Shown here in pieces: positions 47,269-55,484 of a stretch of 64,000 nucleotides of DNA. Position 1 is the first letter of the stretch; each line of letters begins with the position of its first letter. Origin of the DNA: Thiosulfativibrio zosterae. Its GTDB lineage: Bacteria; Pseudomonadota; Gammaproteobacteria; Thiomicrospirales; Thiomicrospiraceae. A program made the position numbers and the translations under genes. Location of the stretch: contig NZ_AP021888.1 in assembly GCF_011398155.1 (NCBI RefSeq), forward strand, positions 2,144,001-2,208,000, given 5' to 3'. The notes under the pieces were generated by a model, which worked only from the letters and a program-made list of their open reading frames with translations, did no database searches and was not told the DNA's origin.

Positions 47269-48465
47269 ATGATGACTGCAAATTTTTCAATCCCTCAACA
47301 ACCACAAATGCATTTTGGCTGGGGCATTCGCCATGCTTTTAAATCGCAATTGTTACAATATAATTTTCAGCATTTAGTGGTCATTTCGAGCCGATTTTTA
47401 ACCAGGCCTGGTCAATTTTCAGCAGATTTAGTTGATTTTTGCCATAAAAATGACATGCGAGTTTCATTATTTTCGGTTTCTGGTGAACCTTCGCCGGAAC
47501 TGGTTGATGAGATAGTGGCTTCCTGCGGAACCCAAAACCAAGCGGTGCTTGGCATCGGTGGCGGCAGCGTATTGGATACTGCCAAAGCCGTTGCAGGTTT
47601 GATTCCAAGTCGGCGCTCGGTAATGGATTTTTTAGAAGGCGTTGGCAAAGGTGAGGTCTTTAATGAAAGCACTCTGCCCTTTATTGCCCTACCCACCACG
47701 GCAGGCACTGGCAGCGAAACCACCAAAAATGCTGTGCTTTCAAAACTAGGGCACTATAAAAAATCATTCCGCTCCGACAAACTGCTGGCAAAAGCCATTT
47801 GGCTTGACCCAGAGTTTTTGGTGAGCTGCCCTAAAGATGTTCTTTTTAATACGGGAATGGACGCCTTTACGCAACTACTGGAATCTTACACCACCCTAAA
47901 AGCCAACCCCTTTACCGATGCTCTCGCATGGCAAGGTATGCAATTATTTAAAGACGCTTTTGAAAACATTGAAACAGGAACGCTCGAACAACAGCAAGTC
48001 GCTTATGGCAACTTAATGTTAGCCGCCAGTTTTTCGGGCACTACGCTTGCTAATGCTGGCTTAGGCGCTGTACACGGTTTAGCAGGGCCGATAGGGGCAT
48101 TTTTTGAAGCGCCCCATGGCGCGGTATGCGCCAACTTACTGGCGCCCATCAGCGCACTCAATATTCAAACCCTCCAAACACAAGATTCCCACAGTGCTCA
48201 AAATACCTTGACCAAATACGCCCAAATCAGTCAACTTTTAACGCCTGACTCTCTCAAACAATCCATCGAAACACAGCTGAAAAGCTTAATCGAGCAGCTC
48301 GACTCGCTATCTAACCGTTATGTACCGCAAAAACTTCAAGACTTCGGGTTAAGCGCCGATAACCTAGAGCCAGTGATTAGCAGTTGCAGAGCAGGCAGTA
48401 TGCTCGGAAACCCGGTCACATTAAGCGATCAACAGCTACGTAGCGCAATCACACACAGTTTATAA
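47269..48465 (+). CDS. Iron-type (group III) alcohol dehydrogenase
   Basis: This is a 398-residue NAD(P)-dependent dehydrogenase of the Fe-ADH superfamily. It has the dinucleotide motif 'GIGGGSVLDTAKAVAGL' and 'PTTAGTGSETTKNAVLS'. Metal-site positions read 'GMDAFTQLLESY' (Asp present, the usual next His is Gln), 'VHGLAGPIGAFFEAPHGAVC' (two His present). This pattern occurs in a subfamily of Fe-ADHs, so I do not treat it as inactivating. The substrate is unknown. The ATG at 47269 is chosen; the frame is open further upstream. A dispersed palindrome lies in its 5' part. Confidence 0.88.
   Translation: MMTANFSIPQQPQMHFGWGIRHAFKSQLLQYNFQHLVVISSRFLTRPGQFSADLVDFCHKNDMRVSLFSVSGEPSPELVDEIVASCGTQNQAVLGIGGGSVLDTAKAVAGLIPSRRSVMDFLEGVGKGEVFNESTLPFIALPTTAGTGSETTKNAVLSKLGHYKKSFRSDKLLAKAIWLDPEFLVSCPKDVLFNTGMDAFTQLLESYTTLKANPFTDALAWQGMQLFKDAFENIETGTLEQQQVAYGNLMLAASFSGTTLANAGLGAVHGLAGPIGAFFEAPHGAVCANLLAPISALNIQTLQTQDSHSAQNTLTKYAQISQLLTPDSLKQSIETQLKSLIEQLDSLSNRYVPQKLQDFGLSADNLEPVISSCRAGSMLGNPVTLSDQQLRSAITHSL
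47400..47412. repeat. Dispersed palindrome AACCAGGCCTGGT
   Basis: Site 10 of 12, in the alcohol dehydrogenase gene. It has the full 12-base palindrome preceded by TTTTTA. The frame reads Thr-Arg-Pro-Gly, as in glyS. Confidence 0.75.
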
Positions 48466-48480
48466 GTCATTGCTTTTAAA

Positions 48481-48500
48481 AAGCTGACATAAGCTGACAT
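48481..48500 (+). repeat. Tandem 10-base direct repeat upstream of the Lap-type operon
   Basis: AAGCTGACAT occurs twice in direct succession, one helical turn apart, about 50 bases before the first LuxR-type gene. It is followed by an AT-rich stretch with a TATAAA-like element. It could be an activator site for the operon; no known binding site is recognised. Confidence 0.45.
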
Positions 48501-48550
48501 TTATAAATATTCGTTTTGTTCGAACTGGAAATCCAAGTAGAATTCTTTTC

Positions 48551-49183
48551 ATGAAAAAATTACCACTATTCACTCTGGATTCTAACTTAATTAAACATTG
48601 GCAAGCTCAACTTGCCGATACGGATTATGCATTAGCTGTTTTTGATAATCTTACAAATATGAGCAATAGGCTTGAACAAACATCCTTTCCTCAACATGCG
48701 GTTTGTTTAATTCACCTAGATAACTTCACAGATGTAGCGTTATTGAAAACCCTTTGCGCCAAATTTACCCTATTGATTTTGTCTAATGCTCCTAGCAATG
48801 CTGAAGCCATCCCCTTATTTAAACTTGGCATCAAAGGTTACTTAAATGCATTTGCCAATCAAGCACGCATTTTACAGGTGCTGTTTACCCTTGAAGCCGG
48901 AAGCGTTTGGTTGGGTCAACAACTCTTGTCAGAATTGATCCAAACGGGAGGGTTGATTGAACCAGAAGCAAACTTGGCATCAGAAATGCTTGATGAGAGC
49001 ATATTGACCGAAAGAGAACAACAAACGCTTGATTTAATTCGACAAGGATTGAGTAACGCTGAAATTGCTCAGACCCTTGAAATTACGGAGCGAACCGTTA
49101 AAAAACATGTCAACCAATTACTGGAAAAATGCCAAGTCAAAGATCGTTTAGCCTTGGTCATTAAATATCCTAAACGACAATAA
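48551..49183 (+). CDS. LuxR/NarL-type regulator with degenerate receiver domain
   Basis: This is a 210-residue protein. Residues about 1-125 have a receiver-like fold, but the key residues are lost: the strand that should hold the phospho-accepting Asp reads 'VCLIHLDNF' with His at that position, and the conserved Lys is absent ('GIKGYLNAFA'). The C-terminal LuxR helix-turn-helix is intact ('LTEREQQTLDLIRQGLSNAEI', 'ERTVKKHVNQLLEK'). In VpsT the c-di-GMP motif W[FLM][TS]R lies in the region where this protein has WLGQ. It probably controls the Lap genes that follow without phosphorylation. A paralogue ends the operon at 59107. Confidence 0.83.
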   Translation: MKKLPLFTLDSNLIKHWQAQLADTDYALAVFDNLTNMSNRLEQTSFPQHAVCLIHLDNFTDVALLKTLCAKFTLLILSNAPSNAEAIPLFKLGIKGYLNAFANQARILQVLFTLEAGSVWLGQQLLSELIQTGGLIEPEANLASEMLDESILTEREQQTLDLIRQGLSNAEIAQTLEITERTVKKHVNQLLEKCQVKDRLALVIKYPKRQ

Positions 49184-49247
49184 TTTGACAACTAAGGCAA
49201 TGATTGCCACCAAATTTCATTAATTAACCCGTCAGAGAGTGTTAACC

Positions 49248-50579
49248 ATGATACAAAAGAAAACTCTAGCCAGCACCATCACCACCACACTATTAATGAC
49301 TGCCGTTTTCAGTTCGAATGGTTATGCCATGAACTTAAAAGAAACGATTGAAGATGCAATTTTGCATAATCCAGAGTTTCGCGCAGAAGTTAAAAAATAT
49401 CGCGGTATTGAAGCCGAGGTTAGAGGTGCTCGTGGTAGTTATTATCCAACACTCGACCTGAATGCCGGCATCGGTTACGAAGAGGTTGACAATCAAACTA
49501 CAGTAAACACTGGCAAAGGATTAACACGCCAAGAAACTTCCGTAAAACTGACGCAAAACCTTTTCGAAGGCTTTGGAACCTCCAATGAAGTCGATCGTCA
49601 AAAATTTCGTTTGGATGCACAGGCCTATAAAGCTGAAGCGAAAGCCAGTGACATTGCCCTCTCCATGACAGAAGCCTACATTGATCTGCTCAAACAACAG
49701 GATCTTTTGTCTTTAGCGCAAGACAACCTAGACACCCACCTTAAAATCATGGATCAAATTACCAAAAGAAACAGTGCGGGGATTGGCAATCAAGTAGAAG
49801 TCGACCAAGCAAATGCGCGTTTATCTCTGGCACAAGCAAACTTTGCATCGACCCAAAACAACTATTACGATGCTTTGGCGAAATTTCGCCGTGTCTTAGG
49901 GCGTGACCCAGACAGCGATTTGGTTAAGCCAAAATTTGCCTTCCAACTCCCTAAAAACCTTGATGATGCAACCAACACCGCCATGACAGATCACCCAACT
50001 TTGCGTTCGGCAAATGGGGATGTGGCTGAAGCTCGTAAACAATTTGAAAGTTCTTCCAAAACTTTTTATCCTCGCCTTGACCTTGAAATTGAAAAAACAT
50101 TTGATAACAACCTCGGTGGTGTAGAAGGCAAAAATGAAGACCTGCAGGCCATGTTACGCATGAAATATAACCTTTACAATGGCGGCAAAGACTCTGCCAA
50201 TCGTCAGCGCACAGAATCGGCTTACTTAGAAGCCACTGAAATTCGTAACAATACCCGTCGTCAGTTGATTGAAAACCTGCGTTATGCATGGAATGCGCAA
50301 GTGTATGTTTCTGATCAAATTAAATACACCACCCAACACATCAAACTCACCCACGACACGCTAAACGGATACCGCAAACAATTCAGCTTAGGGCGTCGTT
50401 CGCTGTTAGATTTACTAAACACCGAAAACGAATATAACAGTGCCTTACGCACCCTAATGAGCAGCGAAGCAGACCTATTAAAAGCCAAATATCGAATCCT
50501 AGGTGGCATGGGACATTTATTAACCAAGCTCAACATTCAATACAGTTTTATTGACCCTAAAGACCATCCAACTGAGTAA
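49248..50579 (+). CDS. TolC-family outer-membrane efflux protein (type I secretion channel, LapE-like)
   Basis: This 443-residue protein forms the outer-membrane channel of a type I secretion system. A signal peptide ends at 'FSSNGYA'. The mature part starts 'MNLKETIEDAILHNPEF' and has two repeated helical-hairpin halves; 'VDQANARLSLAQANFA' and 'GRRSLLDLLNTENEY' are typical of the AggA/LapE branch. I use the ATG at 49248, with an AGAGAG ribosome site; a GTG three codons earlier overlaps it. It belongs with the LapB and LapC homologues downstream. Confidence 0.92.
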   Translation: MIQKKTLASTITTTLLMTAVFSSNGYAMNLKETIEDAILHNPEFRAEVKKYRGIEAEVRGARGSYYPTLDLNAGIGYEEVDNQTTVNTGKGLTRQETSVKLTQNLFEGFGTSNEVDRQKFRLDAQAYKAEAKASDIALSMTEAYIDLLKQQDLLSLAQDNLDTHLKIMDQITKRNSAGIGNQVEVDQANARLSLAQANFASTQNNYYDALAKFRRVLGRDPDSDLVKPKFAFQLPKNLDDATNTAMTDHPTLRSANGDVAEARKQFESSSKTFYPRLDLEIEKTFDNNLGGVEGKNEDLQAMLRMKYNLYNGGKDSANRQRTESAYLEATEIRNNTRRQLIENLRYAWNAQVYVSDQIKYTTQHIKLTHDTLNGYRKQFSLGRRSLLDLLNTENEYNSALRTLMSSEADLLKAKYRILGGMGHLLTKLNIQYSFIDPKDHPTE

Positions 50580-51704
50580 ATGTCTATGAATATGGCTAAA
50601 CAATCGTTTATGAATTTTATGCAGACCCAGCCTTCTGTCATTAAAATTTTGGGCATGATGTTGCTAACGCTGCTGTTATGGAGCTGTGGAACGCCAACAC
50701 CCCAAGAAACAATTGTTAGGTCAGTGCAAGTGGGTTGGCCAGAATGGATTCTCAAAACTCCAGAAGACAGCCAACATTTTTATGCTGTGAGTAGTGCAAC
50801 TGTCGAAAATAATGATGTCAATCTCGCCTATTCAAAAGCAGTTTGGGCAGCTCAAACTGAATTAAAATCACAGATGCAGCTGGCTATCAAAAAAATCCAA
50901 ATTGGCAACGATTGGGCGGACAGTCAACAGACTTTTGATAATCAAGATTTGGAAGCACAACTGCGTTCGCTGGTTCGCCAAAAACTGACCCCGGATAAAA
51001 ACATTCGTTTTAGTTACAAAACTGAAGAAACCTATGTGGACATTGAAAATAGAAAGTTCTTTGTCTTGGTGAGCTTGGCAAAAAGTGACATTCTTAACAA
51101 TTTAAATGAGCGTGCCAACCTCCTTGAATCACAGCTCAAGGATTACAAACATGCCATTCATAAAGGCAGTACCTTGGCTCAACTGATGTCTTTATCCCCG
51201 GTCTTGCCGACCCTTGAAGAGCTCAAATTGCTCAATGAAATTTCATTGACCTTTGGCGCCCCCTTGCCGCCATTAAAAAAACAATTGCTGGCCGATTTAA
51301 TGAACGACCAAATCACCCGTTTATTCAGTGGATTGGTTTTCAGTGTGGATGCACTGACAGCTGAAACTGAAAAGCTAGAACTGGCCTTGACCCTTGCTCT
51401 GCAAAACTCTGGACTAACGGTTTCAGCAAGAAGACCCGATTTATTGTTGAAATATTACATCGAAATCGAAACCGAAATTGTGGACAAATCCACAAAAGTG
51501 TCACTTGATACGGATATTGAGATGATTAACAGAGACTCTTCAAATTTTGAAAACTTTAATCGCTCTGTTGCGGCAGAAAACCTTATTCCAGAAGCGGCTC
51601 AGGCCAATGCTTTTGACCAACTGGCCATCGAATTAAAACAAACCATTACCCAAAAATTGGAAAACTATGTCGAAGAGGTCAATCGACTCAATTATGGTCG
51701 TTAA
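50580..51704 (+). CDS. LPP20-type lipoprotein of the Lap operon
   Basis: This 374-residue protein has a lipoprotein signal ('ILGMMLLTLLLWSCGTPTP', lipobox Cys near residue 36). The first part of the mature protein ('PEWILKTPEDSQHFYAVSSAT' read across the LPP20-like domain) resembles lipoproteins often encoded in Lap/Bpf-type secretion operons. The function is unknown; a role in assembling or retaining the surface adhesin is inferred from position only. The ATG directly follows the tolC stop. Confidence 0.72.
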   Translation: MSMNMAKQSFMNFMQTQPSVIKILGMMLLTLLLWSCGTPTPQETIVRSVQVGWPEWILKTPEDSQHFYAVSSATVENNDVNLAYSKAVWAAQTELKSQMQLAIKKIQIGNDWADSQQTFDNQDLEAQLRSLVRQKLTPDKNIRFSYKTEETYVDIENRKFFVLVSLAKSDILNNLNERANLLESQLKDYKHAIHKGSTLAQLMSLSPVLPTLEELKLLNEISLTFGAPLPPLKKQLLADLMNDQITRLFSGLVFSVDALTAETEKLELALTLALQNSGLTVSARRPDLLLKYYIEIETEIVDKSTKVSLDTDIEMINRDSSNFENFNRSVAAENLIPEAAQANAFDQLAIELKQTITQKLENYVEEVNRLNYGR

Positions 51705-51774
51705 TCAAAAAACGCCTTTATAAATTTCTAAAAATGTTCTTTAATGATAACCTGCTCACCTTAAGGAAAGTCAG

Positions 51775-52743
51775 ATGAAACCCCTTTACCTGCTCACCAG
51801 TTTCGTTTTATGTTTAAACACTTCTTCGATGCTCTATGCAGACGCCACTACCTCATCTGTTCCTAATGCCAATTTAGATCCGCAACGCTATGGCATTAAA
51901 ACCATTACCAACAAAAAAGACGATTCGCGCGCAGTCACCACTCTTTACAAAGATTTGGACCAAGATGGCGTTGAAGACCGTTATGACCAATGCCTTAATA
52001 CTGGCGTGGGTTATGCGGTTGATGAGTATGGCTGTGAGTTGGATTCCGATAAAGATGGAGTTTATGACCGTTTTGACCAATGCCCAGATACCTACATCAA
52101 TATTCCCGTAAACTTTTTAGGCTGCGAAGCCGATCAAGATAAAGACGGGGTTTTAGATTCAGCAGACCTGTGCCCCAATACACCATTAGGGGTTAAGGTG
52201 GATGCCCAAGGCTGCAAAGCCATTTTAGATACGGATGGTGACGGCGTTTTAGATCCTAAAGATCAATGCCCTGACACACCTTTAGGATCAACTGTGAATA
52301 ACATAGGTTGTGTTCCAGAGGCCTTCGTGATCACTAATATCATCTTTAACTCCGATGCTTACTACATTCGTGCTGACCAAAAAGCCATCTTGGATGAGGA
52401 TGCAGGTAAACTTCGCAAACTTGCGCCTAATGAATTGCTTGTGATTACTGGCTATACCGACAGCTTAGGAAATGACTATAATAATGAAAAACTTTCTTGG
52501 AATCGTGCTCAAAGCACAAAAGACTACTTAGTTAAAACATTCAACATACCGCAAGAACAAATTTATGTTCTAGGTAAAGGTCGAGCGGATCCCGTTGCCA
52601 CGAATGCAACTCGTGAAGGTCGGCAAAAAAACCGCCGCATTACTTTAGAAATTAAAGCGATTAAAGACCTACCGCAAGGCGCGCAAAATAATATTCCTAA
52701 GGTCATGCAAGGGTATCAAGGAATCGATGAACCTTCAGAGTAA
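51775..52743 (+). CDS. OmpA-family protein with thrombospondin type 3 repeats
   Basis: This is a 322-residue outer-membrane or periplasmic protein. A signal peptide ends at about 'SSMLYA'. Four calcium-binding thrombospondin type 3 repeats follow, each with an Asp-rich loop and a Cys pair, for example 'DLDQDGVEDRYDQC', 'DSDKDGVYDRFDQC', 'DQDKDGVLDSADLC' and 'DTDGDGVLDPKDQC'. The C-terminal OmpA domain ('ITGYTDSLGNDYNNEKLSWN', 'NRRITLEI') binds peptidoglycan. OmpA proteins of this type are usual members of Lap/Bpf adhesin operons. Its end overlaps the LapG gene by 17 bases. Confidence 0.9.
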   Translation: MKPLYLLTSFVLCLNTSSMLYADATTSSVPNANLDPQRYGIKTITNKKDDSRAVTTLYKDLDQDGVEDRYDQCLNTGVGYAVDEYGCELDSDKDGVYDRFDQCPDTYINIPVNFLGCEADQDKDGVLDSADLCPNTPLGVKVDAQGCKAILDTDGDGVLDPKDQCPDTPLGSTVNNIGCVPEAFVITNIIFNSDAYYIRADQKAILDEDAGKLRKLAPNELLVITGYTDSLGNDYNNEKLSWNRAQSTKDYLVKTFNIPQEQIYVLGKGRADPVATNATREGRQKNRRITLEIKAIKDLPQGAQNNIPKVMQGYQGIDEPSE

Positions 52744-53422
52744 CAAAACATCCATTAGGTGTGAAAAACTAAATCCAAAAATATTTATTTGGATATTGAT
52801 AGGTCCTCTTATATGGTTGGGCGTTGTTTTTTCTGCAAATACCCCTCAAGTTGTTTCTAAAGCTGAAATTCAAGAGGCAAAAGAGCAATTTGGTCCATTA
52901 GCCGTTAAAAGGCTTGAAGCCTGGCAAGCTTTAATTGACAACAACCAAAACAAACCTGAAAAATTAAAACTCACCCTCGTCAATGATTTTTTTAATCAAG
53001 CTAAGTATATAGATGACCTGACACATTGGAAGAAGGACGATTACTGGGCAACACCATACGAATTCTTAACTACGGATGCTGGGGATTGTGAAGATTACGT
53101 CATTGCCAAATACTTTACTTTAAAAGCCCTTGGAGTAGAAGAAAGTAAATTATTTCTTACCTATGTTAAAGCGATACGATTAAAACAAGCTCATATGGTC
53201 TTAACCTATTTCGAAAACCCAAAAGATCAGCCTTTAGTTTTAGACAACCTAACGGATAAGATCCTATTTGCAAATAGGAGAAAAGACCTTGCCCCTATCT
53301 ATAGCTTTAACGGTGATGGACTTTGGTTATCTAAACAGAGAGGAAAAGGCCAAAAAGTGGATGGTGGGACTGACAAACTCAAAGAATGGAATCGATTACT
53401 CCAAAAATTGGAGAAATCTTAA
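52727..53422 (+). CDS. lapG: LapG-like periplasmic cysteine protease (BTLCP family)
   Basis: LapG cuts the N-terminal retention module of a LapA-type adhesin and so releases the biofilm. The 231-residue protein has an N-terminal membrane or signal segment ('IFIWILIGPLIWLGVVFSA'), and the triad Cys121 ('GDCEDYVIAKY'), His156 ('KQAHMVLTY') and Asp173 ('LVLDNLTD'). The Ca2+-site Asp residues near the Cys ('TTDAGDCED') are also visible. A strong AAGGA site precedes the ATG inside the ompA 3' end. LapD, its inhibitor-receptor, is encoded next. Confidence 0.92.
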   Translation: MNLQSNKTSIRCEKLNPKIFIWILIGPLIWLGVVFSANTPQVVSKAEIQEAKEQFGPLAVKRLEAWQALIDNNQNKPEKLKLTLVNDFFNQAKYIDDLTHWKKDDYWATPYEFLTTDAGDCEDYVIAKYFTLKALGVEESKLFLTYVKAIRLKQAHMVLTYFENPKDQPLVLDNLTDKILFANRRKDLAPIYSFNGDGLWLSKQRGKGQKVDGGTDKLKEWNRLLQKLEKS

Positions 53423-53461
53423 TAGCATGACAAACGAATTAGACAGTGTAAGGAATTCGAT

Positions 53462-55393
53462 ATGAGCCTAACTAAGCAAATGATTATTTTCATTTCATCT
53501 ATGTTGATGATTTTGTTGATTGGAACTTTTGCCTTAAATTTATCCAATACCAAGGTTTTCTTACAAGACCAGCTGTTAACCCATGCTCAGGACACTGCCA
53601 CTTCTTTAGGGTTATCCCTCAGTTCCGTGGCAGACCCAGAAGACCCCTCTAGCATGGAAACCATGATCAATGCCGTTTTTGATAGAGGCTATTATTCGAA
53701 AATTGAACTGATTGATGTTGAAGACAAACCCCTTTATTTTCGCCAAAACCCTCAAACCATTGAAGGCATACCACAATGGTTCATCAATTTTATTTCATTT
53801 CATGCCCCAACCGCAGAAGCGCTGGTGCAAGCCGGCTGGTCACCCGTTGGCACGCTCAGTATTCAAAGCCACCCAGGCTATGCCTATATTGAGCTTTGGA
53901 AAGCCTTTAACAACCTTCTGATTTGGTTTTCACTAGCAGCGCTTATCGCCATCAGTTTAGCCTATTATGCGATACGCACCATGCTACAACCGCTCAAGTC
54001 GATGGAACAGCAAGCCGAAGCCATCGTTAAAAAAGAATACCTGCTGCAAAGCAAGCTCCCAGGAACCAGTGAGTTTAAGCAGGTCGTCATTGCCATGAAT
54101 GCCATGGTTTCCAAAATGAAAGAAGTGTTTGATCGCGATGCTAAAATTGCCCAAAAACTGCAAAAAATGGCGTATCAAGACAGCGTAACTGGCATGAGTA
54201 ACCGTGTGCATTTTGAAATGACGGTGGACGCCCTACTCGATCCACAACAGGAAAATACCGGAGGAGCACTTTGCCTCATTCATGTTGAAGGTTTAAAAAC
54301 CTTAAATGACCAACACGGCTATTTAGTCGGCGACAAAATGATGAAAGACCTCTCCAGCCAATTAACGCAACAGTTTGCCTCCGCAAAAGCACTTTATGCC
54401 CGCCTGAATGGCTCTGAACTGATTGCGGTCTTACCAGGCTTTTCCGCTGAAACCCTACAATCGAATGCACAAGCATTAACCCATAGTTATCCGGAGATAC
54501 TCAAAGCGTTAAATGCTGATACGACCGAAGCTTTTATTGCTGTCGCTCTGATAAATTATCACTTAGATGATCGCCGAGGACCTTTATTGGCGCAACTGGA
54601 CTTTGCCACTCAACAAGCATTAGCAAAAGGTCCAAACCAAACCTATTGTCACATCACTGAAAAAGATCACGAAGACAACCAAGACTGGGAACAATTACTC
54701 ATTCATGCCATTAATGAAAAACGCTTTATGTTATTCCAACAACCCTCTTTTGACGCGCAAGGAGAAGTTCATGACCGTGAACTGTTAATACGCCTAAAAG
54801 ATGAAGATGGCACCATGCGTTCAGCCGGCTACTTTATGCCCGCGGTTGAGAAACTCAATAAAGTGTTCGAGATTGATTCGCTGGTCATTCACTTAGCTTT
54901 AGATTATTTAAGCACGCATCATCCCAAAGAACTCTTAGCCATCAATCTCAGCCAAGCGGTTCTCAACTCACAAGAAACAACCGATGCGCTATTTGAATCG
55001 ATTAAAAAACTGCCTTCTCAACAGCTCTCTTTTGAGCTGAGTGAATCTTTGGTCTCCACCGAAAAAGCCAAAGCCTGGCCGTTTATTCATGCCCTTAAAG
55101 CACACCAAATTGAAACAGGCATAGACCACTTTGGTAGCCGTTTTGCCGATATGCGCTATTTACAAGAACTTCGCCCAGATTATGTCAAACTAGATGCCGC
55201 CTTCAGTAAAGCCATTGAAAAAGATGAACAAACTCAGTCTTATGTATCTAGTTTGTGCGAAATGGCCAACAGCTTAGATATTAAAGTCATTGCTATGTCG
55301 GTAGAGAATGAATCTCAGGTAGAGGCTTTTAAAGCGCAAGGCGTCAACTACTTCCAGGGTTATCACTTTGGCGCCCCTACGGCACTCAAATAA
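53462..55393 (+). CDS. lapD: LapD-like c-di-GMP receptor (periplasmic domain, HAMP, degenerate GGDEF-EAL)
   Basis: LapD is an inner-membrane receptor that holds LapG when c-di-GMP is high. The 643-residue protein has two membrane segments (about 5-27 and 150-172), a periplasmic output domain with 'GWSPVGTLSIQSHPGYAYIE', HAMP, GGDEF and EAL domains. The GGDEF motif is replaced by 'RLNGSELIAVLP', so no cyclase activity is expected. In the EAL domain 'EALLR' reads ELLIR and the metal motif DDFG reads 'IDHFGSRF', so binding without hydrolysis is likely. This matches LapD. It directly follows lapG. Confidence 0.92.
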   Translation: MSLTKQMIIFISSMLMILLIGTFALNLSNTKVFLQDQLLTHAQDTATSLGLSLSSVADPEDPSSMETMINAVFDRGYYSKIELIDVEDKPLYFRQNPQTIEGIPQWFINFISFHAPTAEALVQAGWSPVGTLSIQSHPGYAYIELWKAFNNLLIWFSLAALIAISLAYYAIRTMLQPLKSMEQQAEAIVKKEYLLQSKLPGTSEFKQVVIAMNAMVSKMKEVFDRDAKIAQKLQKMAYQDSVTGMSNRVHFEMTVDALLDPQQENTGGALCLIHVEGLKTLNDQHGYLVGDKMMKDLSSQLTQQFASAKALYARLNGSELIAVLPGFSAETLQSNAQALTHSYPEILKALNADTTEAFIAVALINYHLDDRRGPLLAQLDFATQQALAKGPNQTYCHITEKDHEDNQDWEQLLIHAINEKRFMLFQQPSFDAQGEVHDRELLIRLKDEDGTMRSAGYFMPAVEKLNKVFEIDSLVIHLALDYLSTHHPKELLAINLSQAVLNSQETTDALFESIKKLPSQQLSFELSESLVSTEKAKAWPFIHALKAHQIETGIDHFGSRFADMRYLQELRPDYVKLDAAFSKAIEKDEQTQSYVSSLCEMANSLDIKVIAMSVENESQVEAFKAQGVNYFQGYHFGAPTALK

Positions 55394-55484
55394 CCTGAAG
55401 ATTAGCGGCCTTAGAGTTGCTTTTACGGATAACTAATGGTAAGTTTACAAAAATTTAAGTTAATGACGACTAGGTAGAATCGGC

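Noticed and set aside
47269-48465. Loss of a metal ligand (His to Gln) in the iron-type alcohol dehydrogenase
   Set aside because: The same Gln pattern ('DAxTQ' with 'APHGAVC') is, as far as I recall, normal for one subfamily, so it is not evidence of inactivity.
53268-53465. A 65-codon frame bridging lapG and lapD
   Set aside because: It overlaps the end of lapG in another frame, has no family likeness, and the lapD ribosome site lies within it.
53462-55393. LapD as an active diguanylate cyclase or phosphodiesterase
   Set aside because: The GGDEF motif is gone and the DDFG metal motif is altered; context and architecture match the non-catalytic LapD receptor.
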